Of a stretch of DNA of 64,000 nucleotides, positions 18,082 to 26,733 are shown piece after piece. Each line of letters starts with the position of its first letter. Positions within the stretch are counted from its first letter, which is position 1. The translations under genes were made by a program, and so were the position numbers. The notes under the pieces were generated by a model that was not told the origin of the DNA, made no database searches, and saw nothing but the letters and a program-made list of their open reading frames with translations. The stretch spans positions 3,968,001-4,032,000 of the forward strand of contig NZ_CP116615.1 of NCBI RefSeq assembly GCF_024832785.1, given 5' to 3'. Source of the stretch: Fontisphaera persica. Its GTDB lineage: Bacteria > Verrucomicrobiota > Verrucomicrobiia > Limisphaerales > Fontisphaeraceae.

Positions 18082-18918
18082 ATGCATCGGATTGTACGGC
18101 GAACACCCCTCAGCCCGAATGTCACGCGGCTGGAGGTCGAGGCCCGGCGCATTGCTGAGACGCGCGCGCCCGGCCAATTTGTCATTGTGCAGCGCACGCT
18201 GGAGTCGGAGCGGATTCCGCTGACGATTGCGGATGCGGAGCCGGCGGCGGGCGTGATCACGCTGGTGGTGCAGGCGGTGGGCAAGAGCACGCGGGAGCTG
18301 GTGGCCATGCAGGAAGGGGAAGCTATTGCCACGGTGTGCGGCCCGTTGGGGCGGCCCACGGAGTTGATTGAGCGCGGCCATGCGCTGTGTGTGGGTGGCG
18401 GCGTGGGGACGGCGGTGGTGCATCCGATTGCCCAGGGATTGCATCGGCGGGGGGTGCGGGTCACCAGCGTGATTGGGGGCCGCTCGCGGGAATGGGTGAT
18501 TTATGAGGCGGAATTGCGGCGCCTGGGCGAGGTGGTGGTGTGCACGGATGACGGCTCGTACGGGCGCAAGGGGTTTGTGACTGACGCCACGCGGGAGCTG
18601 CTGGCCCGGGGCGAGGTGGATATCGTGTACGCCGTTGGGCCGGTGCCGATGATGCGCGCCGTGGCGGAGTTGACCCGGCCGCTGAAGGTGCACACCATTG
18701 TTTCCCTGAACCCCATCATGGTGGACGGCACCGGCATGTGCGGCGGCTGCCGGGTGGACGTGGGGGGCAAAACGATGTTTGCCTGCGTGGACGGACCGGA
18801 ATTTGACGGGCACCTGGTGGACTTTGATTTGCTGGCCGACCGCCTGCAAACCTACCGCGCTCACGAGCAAAATCTGATGCAGGGCCATGCCTGCCACATT
18901 GGCCTGCCCACGAGTTAA
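18082..18918 (+). CDS. NfnA/SudB-type flavoprotein: NAD(P)-linked ferredoxin reductase subunit with [2Fe-2S]
   Basis: A 278-residue FAD/NAD-binding reductase starting at ATG 18082, with a GGAG 12 nt upstream. The FAD part is residues 1-95, with APGQFVIVQ and IPLTIAD. The NAD(P)-binding part opens with ALCVGGGVGTAVVHPIAQ. The C-terminal iron-sulfur motif is DGTGMCGGCR...FACVDGPEFDGH, with C220, C223 and C235. This is the family of the small NfnAB subunit (NADH-dependent reduced ferredoxin:NADP oxidoreductase) and of sulfide dehydrogenase beta. The large partner follows 13 bp downstream, so the two form one complex in the cytoplasm. NfnA/NfnB-type pairs can bifurcate electrons between NADH, ferredoxin and NADPH. 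Whether this one does so cannot be settled from sequence alone. Confidence 0.88.
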   Translation: MHRIVRRTPLSPNVTRLEVEARRIAETRAPGQFVIVQRTLESERIPLTIADAEPAAGVITLVVQAVGKSTRELVAMQEGEAIATVCGPLGRPTELIERGHALCVGGGVGTAVVHPIAQGLHRRGVRVTSVIGGRSREWVIYEAELRRLGEVVVCTDDGSYGRKGFVTDATRELLARGEVDIVYAVGPVPMMRAVAELTRPLKVHTIVSLNPIMVDGTGMCGGCRVDVGGKTMFACVDGPEFDGHLVDFDLLADRLQTYRAHEQNLMQGHACHIGLPTS

Positions 18919-18931
18919 TCACCTTTCAGCC

Positions 18932-20341
18932 ATGAAACAACCCCTGCCCATGAAGGAGCGCCTGCAGTTGCCCCGGCAAAAGATGCCGGAGCAACCGCCC
19001 GAAGCGCGCACCGCCAATTTTACCGAGGTGAACCTCGGTTTTTCCGAGCAACTGGCCCTGCTGGAGGCGCACCGTTGCATCCAGTGCAAGGAAGCCCGCT
19101 GCATCCAGGGCTGCCCGGTGCGGGTGAACATTCCCCAGTTCATCAAGCTGGTGGCGGAAGGCGACCTGGCCGGCGCGGCGCGGAGCTTGCTGCGCGACAA
19201 CGCGCTGCCGGCCATTACCGGCCGCGTGTGCCCGCAGGAGACGCAATGCGAAGTGGAATGCGTGCGCGGCATCAAGGGCGCGCCGGTGGCCATTGGGCAT
19301 CTGGAGCGTTTTGTGGCCGATTGGGCCTACCGCAACGCGCATCACCTGGAGCTGCCCAAGGCCGCGCCCACCGGCCGCCGCGTGGCGGTGGTGGGGTCCG
19401 GCCCCGCCGGCCTCACGGCGGCGGGCGAGCTGGCGGCGATGGGGCACGAGGTCACGGTGTACGAGGCGTTGCACAAACCCGGCGGCGTGCTGGTCTATGG
19501 CATTCCGGAGTTTCGCCTGCCCAAGCAGATTGTGAAGCAGGAGGTGGAGCGCCTGCAAAAGGCGGGGGTGAAAATCGAGTGCAACGTGGTCATTGGCCGC
19601 ACTTACACCCTGCCGGAGCTGCGCCAGCGGTTTGACGCCGTGTTTCTGGCCAACGGCGCGGGCCTGCCGGTGTTCATGCAGGTGCCCGGGGAAAATTCCA
19701 AGGGCGTCTATTCGGCCAACGAATACCTGACGCGCGTCAACTTGATGGCGGCGTTTGCCAAATCCGACACCCCGGTGTTGAAAGGCCGGCACGTGGCGGT
19801 GGTGGGCGGCGGCAATGTGGCCATGGACGCTGCCCGCACGGCCAAACGCCTGGGGGCCGATGCCTCGATGATTGTTTATCGGCGCACCAAGGCCGAGATG
19901 CCCGCCCGGGTGGAAGAAGTGCATCACGCCGAGGAGGAGGGCATTCAGTTTGAATTTCTGGCCGCGCCGCTGGAGGTGTTGCACGATGAAAAGCGGTGGG
20001 TCACCGGCCTGCGCTGCCAGCGCATGGCGTTAGGCGAGCCGGACGCTAAGGGCCGCCGCCGCCCCGTGCCGGTGCCCGGGTCGGAGTTCACCCTGCCTTG
20101 CGATGTGGTGGTGGTGGCGATTGGTTCACGGGCCAATCCGCTGCTGACCTCCACCTGCCCCGAGCTGGCGCTGGATGAACGCGGCCACATCAAAACGGAC
20201 GAGCGCGGCATGACGAATCTGCCGGGGGTGTTTGCCGGGGGCGACATCGTCCGCGGCGCCGCCACGGTCATTCTGGCAATGGGTGACGGCAAAAATGCGG
20301 CGCGGGCCATTGATGACTACCTGAAGGGCCTGCCACGCTAA
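18932..20341 (+). CDS. NfnB/SudA/GltA-type NADPH oxidoreductase large subunit
   Basis: A 469-residue protein (ATG 18932; ATG 18950 possible). The N-terminal helical domain has two Cys clusters, HRCIQCKEARCIQGCPV and RVCPQETQCEVECVRG, which hold two [4Fe-4S] clusters. Two Rossmann folds follow: FAD-binding RVAVVGSGPAGLTAAGELAAMGHEVTVYEA and NADPH-binding HVAVVGGGNVAMDAARTAKRLGA. The C-terminal FAD motif is GVFAGGDIVRGAATVILAMGDGKNAA. Glutamate synthase small chains share this plan, but the adjacent NfnA-type subunit and the absence of a GltB large chain favour an NfnAB or sulfide-dehydrogenase/NADPH transhydrogenase complex. Confidence 0.92.
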   Translation: MKQPLPMKERLQLPRQKMPEQPPEARTANFTEVNLGFSEQLALLEAHRCIQCKEARCIQGCPVRVNIPQFIKLVAEGDLAGAARSLLRDNALPAITGRVCPQETQCEVECVRGIKGAPVAIGHLERFVADWAYRNAHHLELPKAAPTGRRVAVVGSGPAGLTAAGELAAMGHEVTVYEALHKPGGVLVYGIPEFRLPKQIVKQEVERLQKAGVKIECNVVIGRTYTLPELRQRFDAVFLANGAGLPVFMQVPGENSKGVYSANEYLTRVNLMAAFAKSDTPVLKGRHVAVVGGGNVAMDAARTAKRLGADASMIVYRRTKAEMPARVEEVHHAEEEGIQFEFLAAPLEVLHDEKRWVTGLRCQRMALGEPDAKGRRRPVPVPGSEFTLPCDVVVVAIGSRANPLLTSTCPELALDERGHIKTDERGMTNLPGVFAGGDIVRGAATVILAMGDGKNAARAIDDYLKGLPR

Positions 20342-20436
20342 GCGGGTGGCTTGCCGCCGATAAGCAGGCCGCAGGCAAGGCGGCGATGAGAGTATATTAG
20401 TGAGCAACCTGAAATGGAGCTTTTGCCTTCTTCAGT

Positions 20437-21933
20437 TCAGCGGATGCTGGCCTCGGGGAGCTCGGTTTTGACTCCTTCATCCACCGGCATGCGGTCGGGC
20501 AGCGCGCCCGCCAGCCGCATCAAGCGCTCCAATTCCCGGCGCAGCTCGCGCACGCGCGCGGCGTGAGCGGGGTCGTTGATGAGGTTGTGCCGCTCCTCGG
20601 GGTCGCGGCGGAGATGGTATAACTCGGCCAGATGCCGGTCCGGGCTGCCGTCGCCATGGGGGTAGTGGATGTATTTCCATTCGGTGGTGCGGATGCCGCG
20701 CACATTGGGGGTGTAAGGAAATTGTTTTTCGTAATTGTAGGCGTAGAAGAAAGATGACCGCCACGGGCCGCCGCCGGTGCGGGCGAGGGATTTGAAGGAG
20801 CGGCCGTGGATGTTGGGCAGGGGGGGCAGGCCGCACAAATCCAGAATGGTGGGGGCCACGTCCACGGTGAGCACCAGTTGCTCCAGCACGCGGGGGCGCG
20901 GGAAGAGGGGCGGGTACCGCACGATGAGGGGGATGCGGATGCTGGCCTCGTGCATGGTGCGCTTGTCCACCATGCCATGCTCGCCGTTGAGCAGGCCGTT
21001 GTCGCCCATGAAGATGAAAATGGTGTTGTCGAGCTGGCCCACGGCCTTGAGCGCCTCGTAAAGGCGGCCCACGCTGTCATCCAGGCTCAGGATGGTGCCC
21101 CAGTAGGCGCGCGTCATGGCGGCAAAATCCTTGACCGCTTCGGGGCGGCGGTCGGGGAACTGTTTGCGCCATTCAAAGAGCGGGCCGTAGATGCCATGCC
21201 AGGTGTCCAGCCTTTGCCTGACCCACTCCGGTTTGTTGTCCAGTTGAAAGGCGGTGTCCGGATAGCGAATGTCCACGTGCGCAAAGACGTTGGAATATTT
21301 GGGTTCAGGCACATAAAAACTATGGGGTGCCTTGTGGCCGAGAAAAAGCAGGAAGGGATGGCCGGGGGTCTGGCGCAGCACAAAATCCAGAGCATAATCC
21401 GTGACCACCTTGGTGTAATAGCCGGGCGGGGTTTCGCGCACGCCGTTGACGTTGAACTCGGTGCCGTAATATTTGCCCTGGCCCTTGTGCGAAATCCAAT
21501 AATCGAAACCCGGCCGCGGCGCGTCATTGTCTTCGCCCATGTGCCACTTGCCGATGTAGGCCGTGCGCCACCCGGCCGCCTGGAGGCGGGCAGGGAAGCT
21601 GGGCAAATGCGCCGGGAACTCGGTAAAATTGTTCAGCACGCCGTGGGCATGGGCGTAAAGGCCGCTCAAGATGGAGGCCCGGCTGGGCGAGCAAAGAGAC
21701 GTGGTGCAAAAGGCATTCGCGAAGCGCACGCCCTCGGCGGCCAGGCGGTCAATGTTGGGCGTTTTAAGGTGGGGATGCCCGGCACAGCTCAAGGCATCCC
21801 AGCGCAAATCATCGCACAAAACCACCACCACATTGGGACGCGGAGCAGCCGCCCCCAGCGCGGCGGCCAGGGACAGCAGCAGAGCGGCGGACCACCGGGC
21901 CCAAGAGCCACGGCGCGAGAAACTGGATTGCAT
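20437..21933 (-). CDS. Secreted type I sulfatase (formylglycine-dependent)
   Basis: A 498-residue arylsulfatase-family enzyme with a signal peptide (about 1-30, ending LAAALGAAA). Metal ligands are expected in [12 protein letters not shown] (D41, D42). The activation motif is [11 protein letters not shown] with C81, the Cys that must become formylglycine by an FGE/SUMF1-type enzyme. Other active-site parts are IGKWHMG and [13 protein letters not shown], and [27 protein letters not shown]. It belongs to the iduronate-2-sulfatase or choline-sulfatase-like group common in Verrucomicrobia that remove sulfate from glycans such as marine or mucin polysaccharides. No FGE gene is in the window. The gene is monocistronic as far as can be seen. 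Confidence 0.93.
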   Translation of the reverse strand: MQSSFSRRGSWARWSAALLLSLAAALGAAAPRPNVVVVLCDDLRWDALSCAGHPHLKTPNIDRLAAEGVRFANAFCTTSLCSPSRASILSGLYAHAHGVLNNFTEFPAHLPSFPARLQAAGWRTAYIGKWHMGEDNDAPRPGFDYWISHKGQGKYYGTEFNVNGVRETPPGYYTKVVTDYALDFVLRQTPGHPFLLFLGHKAPHSFYVPEPKYSNVFAHVDIRYPDTAFQLDNKPEWVRQRLDTWHGIYGPLFEWRKQFPDRRPEAVKDFAAMTRAYWGTILSLDDSVGRLYEALKAVGQLDNTIFIFMGDNGLLNGEHGMVDKRTMHEASIRIPLIVRYPPLFPRPRVLEQLVLTVDVAPTILDLCGLPPLPNIHGRSFKSLARTGGGPWRSSFFYAYNYEKQFPYTPNVRGIRTTEWKYIHYPHGDGSPDRHLAELYHLRRDPEERHNLINDPAHAARVRELRRELERLMRLAGALPDRMPVDEGVKTELPEASIR

Positions 21934-22045
21934 AAATACTTCTTAACACCGCCTGCCCTTCGCGGCAAGCGTGGAGAGGGGGACATGAGTGAGAATTGTC
22001 TCCAATTCTAAAGGGGGTGACGCCGTCTGCTTTATTACCAGGCAT

Positions 22046-23539
22046 TTACCTTGCCTGCCCCGGGAAAAGCACTGTGAGTGGCGGCCGGGGAGCAATTTGC
22101 AAGATGGCGGCGGGGCGGGGCGGGGGCGGGCGCTGGAGGAGTTTGATGAGGCCGATGGCGAAGACGGCGCCGCCGATGACGATGCCGGCCAGGGCCACCC
22201 ATTTGAGCGGGGAATTGTAGTTCTGGAGCTGCACCCATCCGATGACCCCACAGATGACGGCCAGCAGTCCAAACCAGTGCAAGGTGGGGATGATGGAAAA
22301 GATGGCCACCGCGATGGCCGCCAGCGCAAAGTAATTCAACGGCGGCGCTTCTTCGGGCATTTTGACCGGCGCCTTGGGGGCGGCCGGGCTTACGGCCACG
22401 CTGGTGTGCAGGGGTTGGGTGGCGGCTTCGCGCGCGGCCGTGCTGTAATCCTGGGCAGTCGCGGGGGCGGCAGCCGCCGCCGCCGGCGCAACGGCGGGCG
22501 CGGGCGCGCGGCGCGGCTGGGCGGGCGCGGGCGGCGGCGAGGGGCGCGTGCCGGTTTGGCGGGTGGGCAATTCGTTGGCGGCCAGCCATTCGGGCACGGC
22601 TGAGACGGGCGCGGGCTGGGGTGCGGGTTCGGGCAGGGTGCCGCTGGCCAGGGCCTCGATGGTGGCCTCGAAGGTGGGGACCTGGGCGATGGGCCAGATG
22701 CAGGCGCGCTCCAGCACCGAAGCCAGTTTTTGCACGCGGGAATCGGCATGCTGCTTGAGCCGCTGGAAGATTTTGGAATTGCGCGGGTCTTTGAAATCGT
22801 TGGCCAGGAAGAGCAGGTTGTCGCCGGTGTGGAATTGCTGCCAGAGGGACGGTTCGCCGGCCAGCGCCAGGAAGCTGGTGTAAATGACCAGCGCGGCAAA
22901 ATTATCGAGGTTGATGTCGTAGTAATCCGGGGTGCGGCGGGGGTGCTGGTAATTGGCGTGGCCCAGCTCGGGGCTGCGGCCCTGGCCAAAGGCGGGCACG
23001 TACATGCCATCGTAGTCCACCAGGCGGAACTGGCCATCGGGCAGACACATCACGTTGCCGTGCTGCAGGTCGCCGTGGGCGATTTGATTGGCGCGCAAAT
23101 CCTTCATCAGGGCGCACCATTGCTCGGCCAGGCGCAGCATGGTCTCCGGCTCGTGGACGTGGTCCTCGATGTACATGTGCATGGGGGTGCCGGCCACCCA
23201 GTCCATTTTAACAATGGGATACCATTCATTGCGGAGCCGGATGCCCCGCAATTGAAACTCGAAGCCCACCAGCCAGGGGACGGCGACGGCCTGCAAATGG
23301 CGGGTCAGCAGGTTGTAGCGCACCTGCTGGTTGGCCACCTGGCGCACGAAACAACGGATGGCATAGTGCTTGCCGTTCACCGTGGTCAGCTCATAGACGC
23401 TGGCAAAGTTGCCCGACATGACCTTGGGCATGCCGAGCATGTCGGTGGCCACGGTGGCGGTTTTCAGTTCTTCCTCCTGAAAACACACCTGGGGATTTTG
23501 AATCGCGTCCTGATAATCGGTGTGGGAGGGCCAGTTCAT
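22046..23539 (-). CDS. Atypical protein kinase with C-terminal membrane segments (TerY-P-triad kinase)
   Basis: A 497-residue protein. Residues 35-290 are a kinase-like fold: a short glycine loop SGNFASVYE (42-50), then HYAIRCFVR where the usual ATP-binding Lys is Arg (R62), catalytic loop HGDLQHGN (155-162; D157, N162) and DYDGMY (175-180) in place of DFG. Residues about 290-400 are a Pro/Ala-rich linker, and about 400-470 hold two or three membrane helices with an IPTLHWFGLLAVICGVIGWVQ core. This kinase type is the third member of the vWA/PP2C/kinase triad described by Aravind and colleagues with tellurite-resistance and stress loci. It follows the phosphatase by 19 bp and ends the operon. 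Confidence 0.85.
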   Translation of the reverse strand: MNWPSHTDYQDAIQNPQVCFQEEELKTATVATDMLGMPKVMSGNFASVYELTTVNGKHYAIRCFVRQVANQQVRYNLLTRHLQAVAVPWLVGFEFQLRGIRLRNEWYPIVKMDWVAGTPMHMYIEDHVHEPETMLRLAEQWCALMKDLRANQIAHGDLQHGNVMCLPDGQFRLVDYDGMYVPAFGQGRSPELGHANYQHPRRTPDYYDINLDNFAALVIYTSFLALAGEPSLWQQFHTGDNLLFLANDFKDPRNSKIFQRLKQHADSRVQKLASVLERACIWPIAQVPTFEATIEALASGTLPEPAPQPAPVSAVPEWLAANELPTRQTGTRPSPPPAPAQPRRAPAPAVAPAAAAAAPATAQDYSTAAREAATQPLHTSVAVSPAAPKAPVKMPEEAPPLNYFALAAIAVAIFSIIPTLHWFGLLAVICGVIGWVQLQNYNSPLKWVALAGIVIGGAVFAIGLIKLLQRPPPPRPAAILQIAPRPPLTVLFPGQAR

Positions 23540-23558
23540 GGAGACATGCGGTTTGCGG

Positions 23559-24338
23559 TTAACCTTCCCAACGGATGACCACCAGGGTCATATCATCATT
23601 GCGCACCCCTTCCTGCTTGCGCAGGCGCTCAGACAACGCCGCAAATTCCTCCTCGCTTTTCAGCGCCAGCAGTTGCTGCCACGGCTTTTCGCCGGCCTCG
23701 TGCCGCTCCAGAAACCACTTGGCCAGGGCGTCGGTGGCCAGGAAAAACTGGTCCCCCGGCTTGACGCCGCCGGAGGCGGACTTGATGTCGCGCAAGGCGG
23801 AGTAATTGTGGTTTTCATTGCTGGCCAGCAGGATGGGGCGGCTGCTGAATTCATCGCTGCGGGCCACGGGAAAGGTGGCAATCAACTGGTCCTCGCGGAC
23901 TTGAAAGAGGTTGCTGTCCCCCACGGCAAAAGCATTCCATTTCAGTTCCTCGCCCTGCAACGTGCGGCTCACAATTTTTTCCCAAACCGTGCCGTGCGCG
24001 GAAAACTCCAGGGCCAGAAAGGTGGCAAAGGCGCCGTTCTCGGCCTTTTCCTGGCAATACCAGGGCAGGCTGGCCCAATCAATGCTCTGGCGCCACTCGT
24101 GCTGCAGGGGGAGCATCCAGAGCATCATGGCATCTTCGGCAGGGGGCATGCCGAAGGGGGGCTCGGTGATGTAGGCCTTGACGAGGCTCTGGGCCCACCG
24201 GTCGCTGAAGGCCGACTCGGTGGCGCCGTCGGCAATGGCGAAGCGCAGGCAGTTCACCTCATACGCAAATGCGTCATCGCATTCGTCCAGAGAGTATCCC
24301 TGCTTGGGCAGGCGAAAAGCGGTGACGATGGGAACCAC
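23559..24338 (-). CDS. PP2C-like serine/threonine phosphatase (TerY-P triad)
   Basis: A 259-residue phosphatase of the PPM fold. Visible PP2C elements are CDDAF (D21-D22) with FAIADGATES (D37-G38, metal binding), FAVGDSNLFQVRE, FFLATDALAKWF and the final RNDDMTLVVI with its metal-binding Asp pair. The region GATESAFSDRWAQSLVKAY replaces the usual GMGG after the Asp, typical of the triad subgroup. It lies between the vWA gene (14 bp upstream) and the kinase gene (19 bp downstream), so it probably reverses phosphorylation carried out by that kinase, with the vWA protein as target or scaffold. Confidence 0.85.
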   Translation of the reverse strand: MVPIVTAFRLPKQGYSLDECDDAFAYEVNCLRFAIADGATESAFSDRWAQSLVKAYITEPPFGMPPAEDAMMLWMLPLQHEWRQSIDWASLPWYCQEKAENGAFATFLALEFSAHGTVWEKIVSRTLQGEELKWNAFAVGDSNLFQVREDQLIATFPVARSDEFSSRPILLASNENHNYSALRDIKSASGGVKPGDQFFLATDALAKWFLERHEAGEKPWQQLLALKSEEEFAALSERLRKQEGVRNDDMTLVVIRWEG

Positions 24339-24352
24339 GAGCCGGCAAAAGT

Positions 24353-25189
24353 TTAGCGCAGGTTGCTGCCGCGGGTGCCGATGTCCAGGAAGCGGATGAG
24401 TTCCACCAGGTCGGCGTTGAAGGCAAACCCGCGGGCTTCCGGCCCCAGGTTGAATCCCTCGGCGCGGGCCAGCTCGCGCATGCTGGCGGGCAGCACGCTG
24501 GAGATGGAGAAGAGCGTCTTGGCAAATTCATCCGGCAAATCCGCATCGCTTTCCGGGAAGATGATGGGCTGCACCGGCTGGCTGGAAATGTGGCAGTTGA
24601 GCAGCAGCACATTGCCGTCCTCGGTGGCCAGGCTGGTCAGCTCCTGCGCCTGCGGCACGGGGCCGCTGTCGGTGGCCTCGCCGTCGCTGATGTTGATGAC
24701 AATGGGGGGATACGAGGCCATGTGGCGCTGCACCCATTCCCGCAAAATCTTGCAGGCCATGTTCAGGGCGGTGCCCATGGGCGTGATGCCCTTGGCCACC
24801 GGCTCGAACCAGATGGGGAACTTCACCTTTTGCTCGATGACGCCCCCGCTGCCGTCGTCCACTTTGCGAATGCGCTCCTCGATGCGCGCCGGCGAGCTGG
24901 CCACCTCACTCAACGGCACCAGGTCCCGGCCGGCCAGCGGCCCGCTGAAGGCGGGCGCCACGGTGGCGCCGTAGCCGATGACGCACACTTCATAAAAGTT
25001 GCGCACCCCGTCGCCGCGGGCGCATTTGATGATGAGATTGTGCAGCAGGCGGTTGATGGCGTCGGCCACACTGTCGCACTTGCGTTTGTTCTCACTGCCG
25101 GCAATGGGTTCCACCATGGAGCCGGACTGGTCAATGAGAAACATGAACACACTGGGGTTGGCACGACTGATTTCGGCTGAATAAGGCAT
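24353..25189 (-). CDS. vWA-domain protein of TerY type, first gene of kinase/phosphatase triad
   Basis: A 278-residue cytoplasmic von Willebrand A domain without signal peptide. The MIDAS metal site is seen as FLIDQSGSM (D20, S22, S24), a Thr in ITPMGTALN and an Asp in IVINISDGEATD. The linker after it, LLLNCHISSQPVQPIIFPESDADLPDEFAKTLF, matches the TerY-like pattern. The C-terminus ends GFAFNADLVELIRFLDIGTRGSNL, a stretch I associate with this protein type. Its partners downstream are a PP2C phosphatase and an atypical kinase. No terB, terC or terD gene is present nearby, so the triad stands alone here. Confidence 0.88.
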   Translation of the reverse strand: MPYSAEISRANPSVFMFLIDQSGSMVEPIAGSENKRKCDSVADAINRLLHNLIIKCARGDGVRNFYEVCVIGYGATVAPAFSGPLAGRDLVPLSEVASSPARIEERIRKVDDGSGGVIEQKVKFPIWFEPVAKGITPMGTALNMACKILREWVQRHMASYPPIVINISDGEATDSGPVPQAQELTSLATEDGNVLLLNCHISSQPVQPIIFPESDADLPDEFAKTLFSISSVLPASMRELARAEGFNLGPEARGFAFNADLVELIRFLDIGTRGSNLR

Positions 25190-25573
25190 ACCGTTTGGCT
25201 CGTGTTATGGCTTCGGCTTGCTTGCTCGCTCCGCGCCAGGACGCTGCTGCGTCAACCGCCACATCGCCTGGATGTCCATTAAATAGCAGCCTCACCGGCA
25301 AAAAGCAATCAGAGTTTTGGCCTGAAAAAGGGCCGGGGCTTCCGTTTTGGGTGAAGTTTTTGTGCCGCCCCGGGCGCTGCCGCCGGGCGGGAATGCCCGG
25401 AAACAGCCCGATGGCCGCGCGCGGGAACCCCATCGGGAGGGTGCCGGGGAGTCCGGGATTGCCAGCCGGCGGGAGGTTTGGCATTCTGCGGTGGTTGATG
25501 CCACGGGCGAGCAATCCTTTAACCACACCCCGACGCTGGCGGCCGGCCGGTCAAGCCCAGCCATTTCCTGCCC
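25190..25573. other. Divergent intergenic gap without recognised gene
   Basis: The 384 bp between the vWA gene (minus) and the rhomboid gene (plus) are GC-rich with several short inverted repeats, for example GCCCCGGGCGCTGCCGCCGGGCGGG near 25370. They must hold the promoters of both units, but I could not identify convincing -35/-10 pairs. No open frame in it has coding character. Confidence 0.5.
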
Positions 25574-26665
25574 ATGCCCACCTGCCCAGCATGTGAGCAG
25601 CCCTTGCGCGTCCAGCGGATGGCGGATGGGGTTTTATACGTGTGCGACGGCTGCACTGGCAGGTCCGTCACGCTGCCGCAGTTGCGGGCGCTGGGCGGGG
25701 ACCGGCTGGTCAACAACCTCCTGCGCCAATTGAACCGGAATACCGCACCCAGCCCGCGCCGCTGTCCCTTCTGCGAGCAATCCATGAAGGCTCTGGCGCT
25801 GCCGGAGGCCGGCCTGGAGCTGGACGGCTGCCGCCGCTGCGGCATCATCTGGTTTGACACCCAGGAGCTCGAAAGTGTGCCCCCCGCGCCGCCGCCCAGC
25901 CTTGAAGAGCTGCATCTGCGGGCCGCCGAGGCCATGGCGATGGAAAAAATCCAGCGCCAGCAGGACGCTCAACCGGAGCCGGACAGGGAGTGGAAAACCC
26001 TGCCGGCCCTGCTGGGTTTGCCGGTGGAATCGGACACGTCCCCCCTGCGCCGCCGCCCGTGGCTGACGTGGAGCCTCGCGCTGCTCATCCTGGTCATCAG
26101 CGTGGCCGCCTTTTTCAACCTGGAACAAGTCATCGCCCAATGGGGCCTGGTGCCCGCCCAATGGTGGCGCCACGGCGGCCTGACCCTGCTGGCGGCTTTC
26201 TTCCTGCACGGCGGCGTCTGGCACCTTGCCAGCAACCTCTATTTTCTGCTCATTTTTGGCGACAACGTGGAGGATGACCTGGGCCACACCGCCTATGGCT
26301 TGCTCCTGCTCCTGGCCACCCTGGGCGGCCAGCTCGTGCATATCCTCGGCGGCCCCGGCTCCCTCACCCCGGCCATTGGCGCCAGCGGCGGCATCTCCGG
26401 CGTGCTGGCCTATTATGCCATGCAATTTCCCCATGCCAAAATCAGCCTGATGGCCCGCCTGGCCTGGCGCTTCTGGTGGTTGAAATTATCGGCTCGCACG
26501 CTCTTTATTTGCTGGCTGCTGCTGCAATTCTGGATTGCGTGGCAGCAAATCCAGGGCTTTGGCAACATTTCCGGCCTGGCGCATTTGGGCGGCGCCGCGG
26601 TGGGTGGGCTGTTTTGGTGGGCGCAGCGATTCCGTGCCCGCCTGCCCAAGACCGTCCCCGCGTAA
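25574..26665 (+). CDS. Rhomboid-family intramembrane protease with two N-terminal zinc ribbons
   Basis: A 363-residue protein. Residues 1-100 contain four CxxC knuckles, C4/C7, C24/C27, C64/C67 and C86/C89, forming two zf-TFIIB-like ribbons. A charged linker leads to a six- or seven-helix rhomboid domain starting about 163. Catalytic features are the HGGVWHLASN segment in TM2 (H212, H217, N221), the nucleophile S271 in IGASGGISG and H337 in GLAHLGGAAVGG. Rhomboid proteases cleave transmembrane substrates within the membrane. The zinc ribbons, presumably cytoplasmic, may recruit substrates or partners. The gene is divergent from the vWA triad, which does not by itself show a link. Confidence 0.9.
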   Translation: MPTCPACEQPLRVQRMADGVLYVCDGCTGRSVTLPQLRALGGDRLVNNLLRQLNRNTAPSPRRCPFCEQSMKALALPEAGLELDGCRRCGIIWFDTQELESVPPAPPPSLEELHLRAAEAMAMEKIQRQQDAQPEPDREWKTLPALLGLPVESDTSPLRRRPWLTWSLALLILVISVAAFFNLEQVIAQWGLVPAQWWRHGGLTLLAAFFLHGGVWHLASNLYFLLIFGDNVEDDLGHTAYGLLLLLATLGGQLVHILGGPGSLTPAIGASGGISGVLAYYAMQFPHAKISLMARLAWRFWWLKLSARTLFICWLLLQFWIAWQQIQGFGNISGLAHLGGAAVGGLFWWAQRFRARLPKTVPA

Positions 26666-26733
26666 CAAGCCCGCCGTTCTTATCACCTTCATCCCCTGCC
26701 TGCGCAGTTTCACCCCACGCGCGTGGGGAAAAC

